Below are positions 15,398 to 16,093 of a stretch of DNA of 16,093 nt, in pieces; positions within the stretch are counted from its first letter, which is position 1, and each line of letters opens with the position of its first letter. Source of the DNA: an uncultured Curtobacterium sp. (GTDB taxonomy: Bacteria; Actinomycetota; Actinomycetes; Actinomycetales; Microbacteriaceae); NCBI GenBank assembly GCA_913774725.1, contig CAJYIG010000330.1, positions 1 to 16,093 of the forward strand, in the 5' to 3' direction. The notes beneath the pieces were generated by a model. The model worked only from the letters and a program-made list of their open reading frames with translations, was not told where the DNA came from and made no database searches. The position numbers and the translations under genes are program-made.

Positions 15398-16002
15398 GCT
15401 CCGTCCCCCCGACCTCCGCACCCCTCCCCCCGATGCCGGGCCCGCGTCGGTCGGCGGCGCAGCGTGCCCGGACCGTCCTCGTGGCCGGGGTCGCCGGTGG
15501 GACCGGGACGACCACGGTCGCGGCGCTGCTCGCCGATGCGGTCGGTGGTCGGCTCGGCGTCGTGGTGCAGGCGACGGACCACTCGGGCGGCGAGCTCGCC
15601 GCCCGCTTGCCGTCGCTCCGACCGGCCACCTCGCGCGTGACGGTGCACGACGCCGGACCCCACGTGGCACCGGCCGCCGCGCTCGCGGCGACGCCGGAGA
15701 ACTCCCTCGTCGTCGTGGGGCGCGCCACCCCGGACGGTGTCACGGACGTCCAGGGGTCGCTCGCGGCGATCGCGGGCGAACCGGACCCGACGCTGCTCGG
15801 CCGCTCGGTGGTGGTGCTCGTCGACCGGGCCCCGAAGCCCGCGACGATCGACCTGGGAGCGCTGCGCGAGACGGGGGTCGCCGGGGTGCTCGTGCTGCGC
15901 GCGGACCGCGCGCTCGCCCGACCGGGACGCATCGACACCACCGGACTCGCCCGACCCACCGTCGGGACGGTGTCGGAGCTCCTGTCCGCCCTCCGCTGGT
16001 AG
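15394..16002 (+). CDS. Second MinD/ParA-like protein with degenerate P-loop
   Basis: A 202-residue protein from a GTG overlapping the previous stop (GTGA), with GAGGA seven bases upstream. After a proline-rich N-terminus, residues 27-43 read TVLVAGVAGGTGTTTVA. This is the MinD-type P-loop position with Thr39 where the catalytic lysine belongs, and no leading signature lysine. Helix ALLADAV follows, then LGVVVQATDHSGGELAARLP in the place of the switch strand, and VVVLVDRAPKPATIDL near the nucleotide-base site. The chain is short for the family (about 250-300). Together with the 280-aa MinD-like protein, the operon encodes two lysine-less relatives flanking eccC, perhaps forming a heterodimer. 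Fold assignment is moderate; catalytic competence is unlikely by this motif. Confidence 0.78.
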   Translation: MSSVPPTSAPLPPMPGPRRSAAQRARTVLVAGVAGGTGTTTVAALLADAVGGRLGVVVQATDHSGGELAARLPSLRPATSRVTVHDAGPHVAPAAALAATPENSLVVVGRATPDGVTDVQGSLAAIAGEPDPTLLGRSVVVLVDRAPKPATIDLGALRETGVAGVLVLRADRALARPGRIDTTGLARPTVGTVSELLSALRW

Positions 16003-16012
16003 CGACCGGTCG

Positions 16013-16036
16013 CCCCGTCCCCGAGCGCTGACGGGG
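16013..16036 (+). terminator. Possible GC-rich hairpin after the machinery operon
   Basis: CCCCGTC (16013-16019) and GACGGGG (16030-16036) form a seven-base stem with a ten-base loop, starting ten bases after the last stop codon. No T-run follows, so it would be a weak or actinobacterial-style terminator, or simply an attenuating structure. Confidence 0.35.
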
Positions 16037-16084
16037 AGCCGCGCCCCGACCGGAGACCGCTCCCCCGGACGGACGGGAGGCGCG

Positions 16085-16093
16085 GTGCCAGCC
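16085..16093 (+). CDS. Possible start of a further gene at the right edge
   Basis: GTGCCAGCC at the very end follows GGGAGG (16075-16080) with four bases of spacing. Only three codons are visible, so nothing can be said about the product. It would be an adjacent gene in the same direction, possibly part of the same operon despite the hairpin between them. Confidence 0.22.

Overview
The window is very GC-rich DNA with strong G/C preference at third codon positions, many GTG starts and dense four-base gene overlaps. This is typical of a high-GC actinobacterium. The gene set (three-ATPase-domain EccC, EccD, WXG100-like proteins, a DUF6177-like protein, a DUF6507-like protein and a TNT-type polymorphic toxin) marks an actinobacterial type VII (ESX-like) secretion locus. 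A Microbacteriaceae member, perhaps Curtobacterium, is the best guess; the genus is inferred from protein style, not proven.

Right two thirds (6343-16002, + strand): one machinery operon with nearly every junction overlapping. In order it encodes a zinc-ribbon/membrane/FHA protein, a DUF6177-like protein, an 87-residue single-span protein resembling only the N-terminus of EccB, EccD (ubiquitin-like domain plus about 11 helices), a MinD-like protein with a degenerate P-loop, EccC (1348 aa), a 115-aa unknown and a second MinD-like protein with a degenerate P-loop. A GC-rich hairpin follows, and another gene may start at the right edge. No full EccB, no EccE and no mycosin protease is present in the window.

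Middle (1763-6213, - strand): a divergent substrate operon read leftward from a recognisable promoter at 6270-6298. It encodes two small helical WXG100/ESAT-6-like proteins, a DUF6507-like protein, a 780-aa secreted toxin with a C-terminal TNT-like (NAD+ glycohydrolase) domain, a translationally coupled probable immunity protein, and a second immunity-like gene interrupted by a single in-frame amber codon.

Left end (1-1763): an accessory, partly decayed area. A TNT-related protein gene on the + strand converges on the immunity genes. Upstream of it lie a frameshifted-looking ORF, a 24-bp tandem repeat inside a probable gene remnant, and an immunity-like gene that runs off the left edge on the - strand.

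Working model (inference): the + operon builds the membrane motor. The - operon supplies secreted helical partners that carry or accompany the NAD+-hydrolysing toxin, and its immunity genes protect the producer. The left end is a store of orphan toxin and immunity genes, as often found next to polymorphic-toxin loci.
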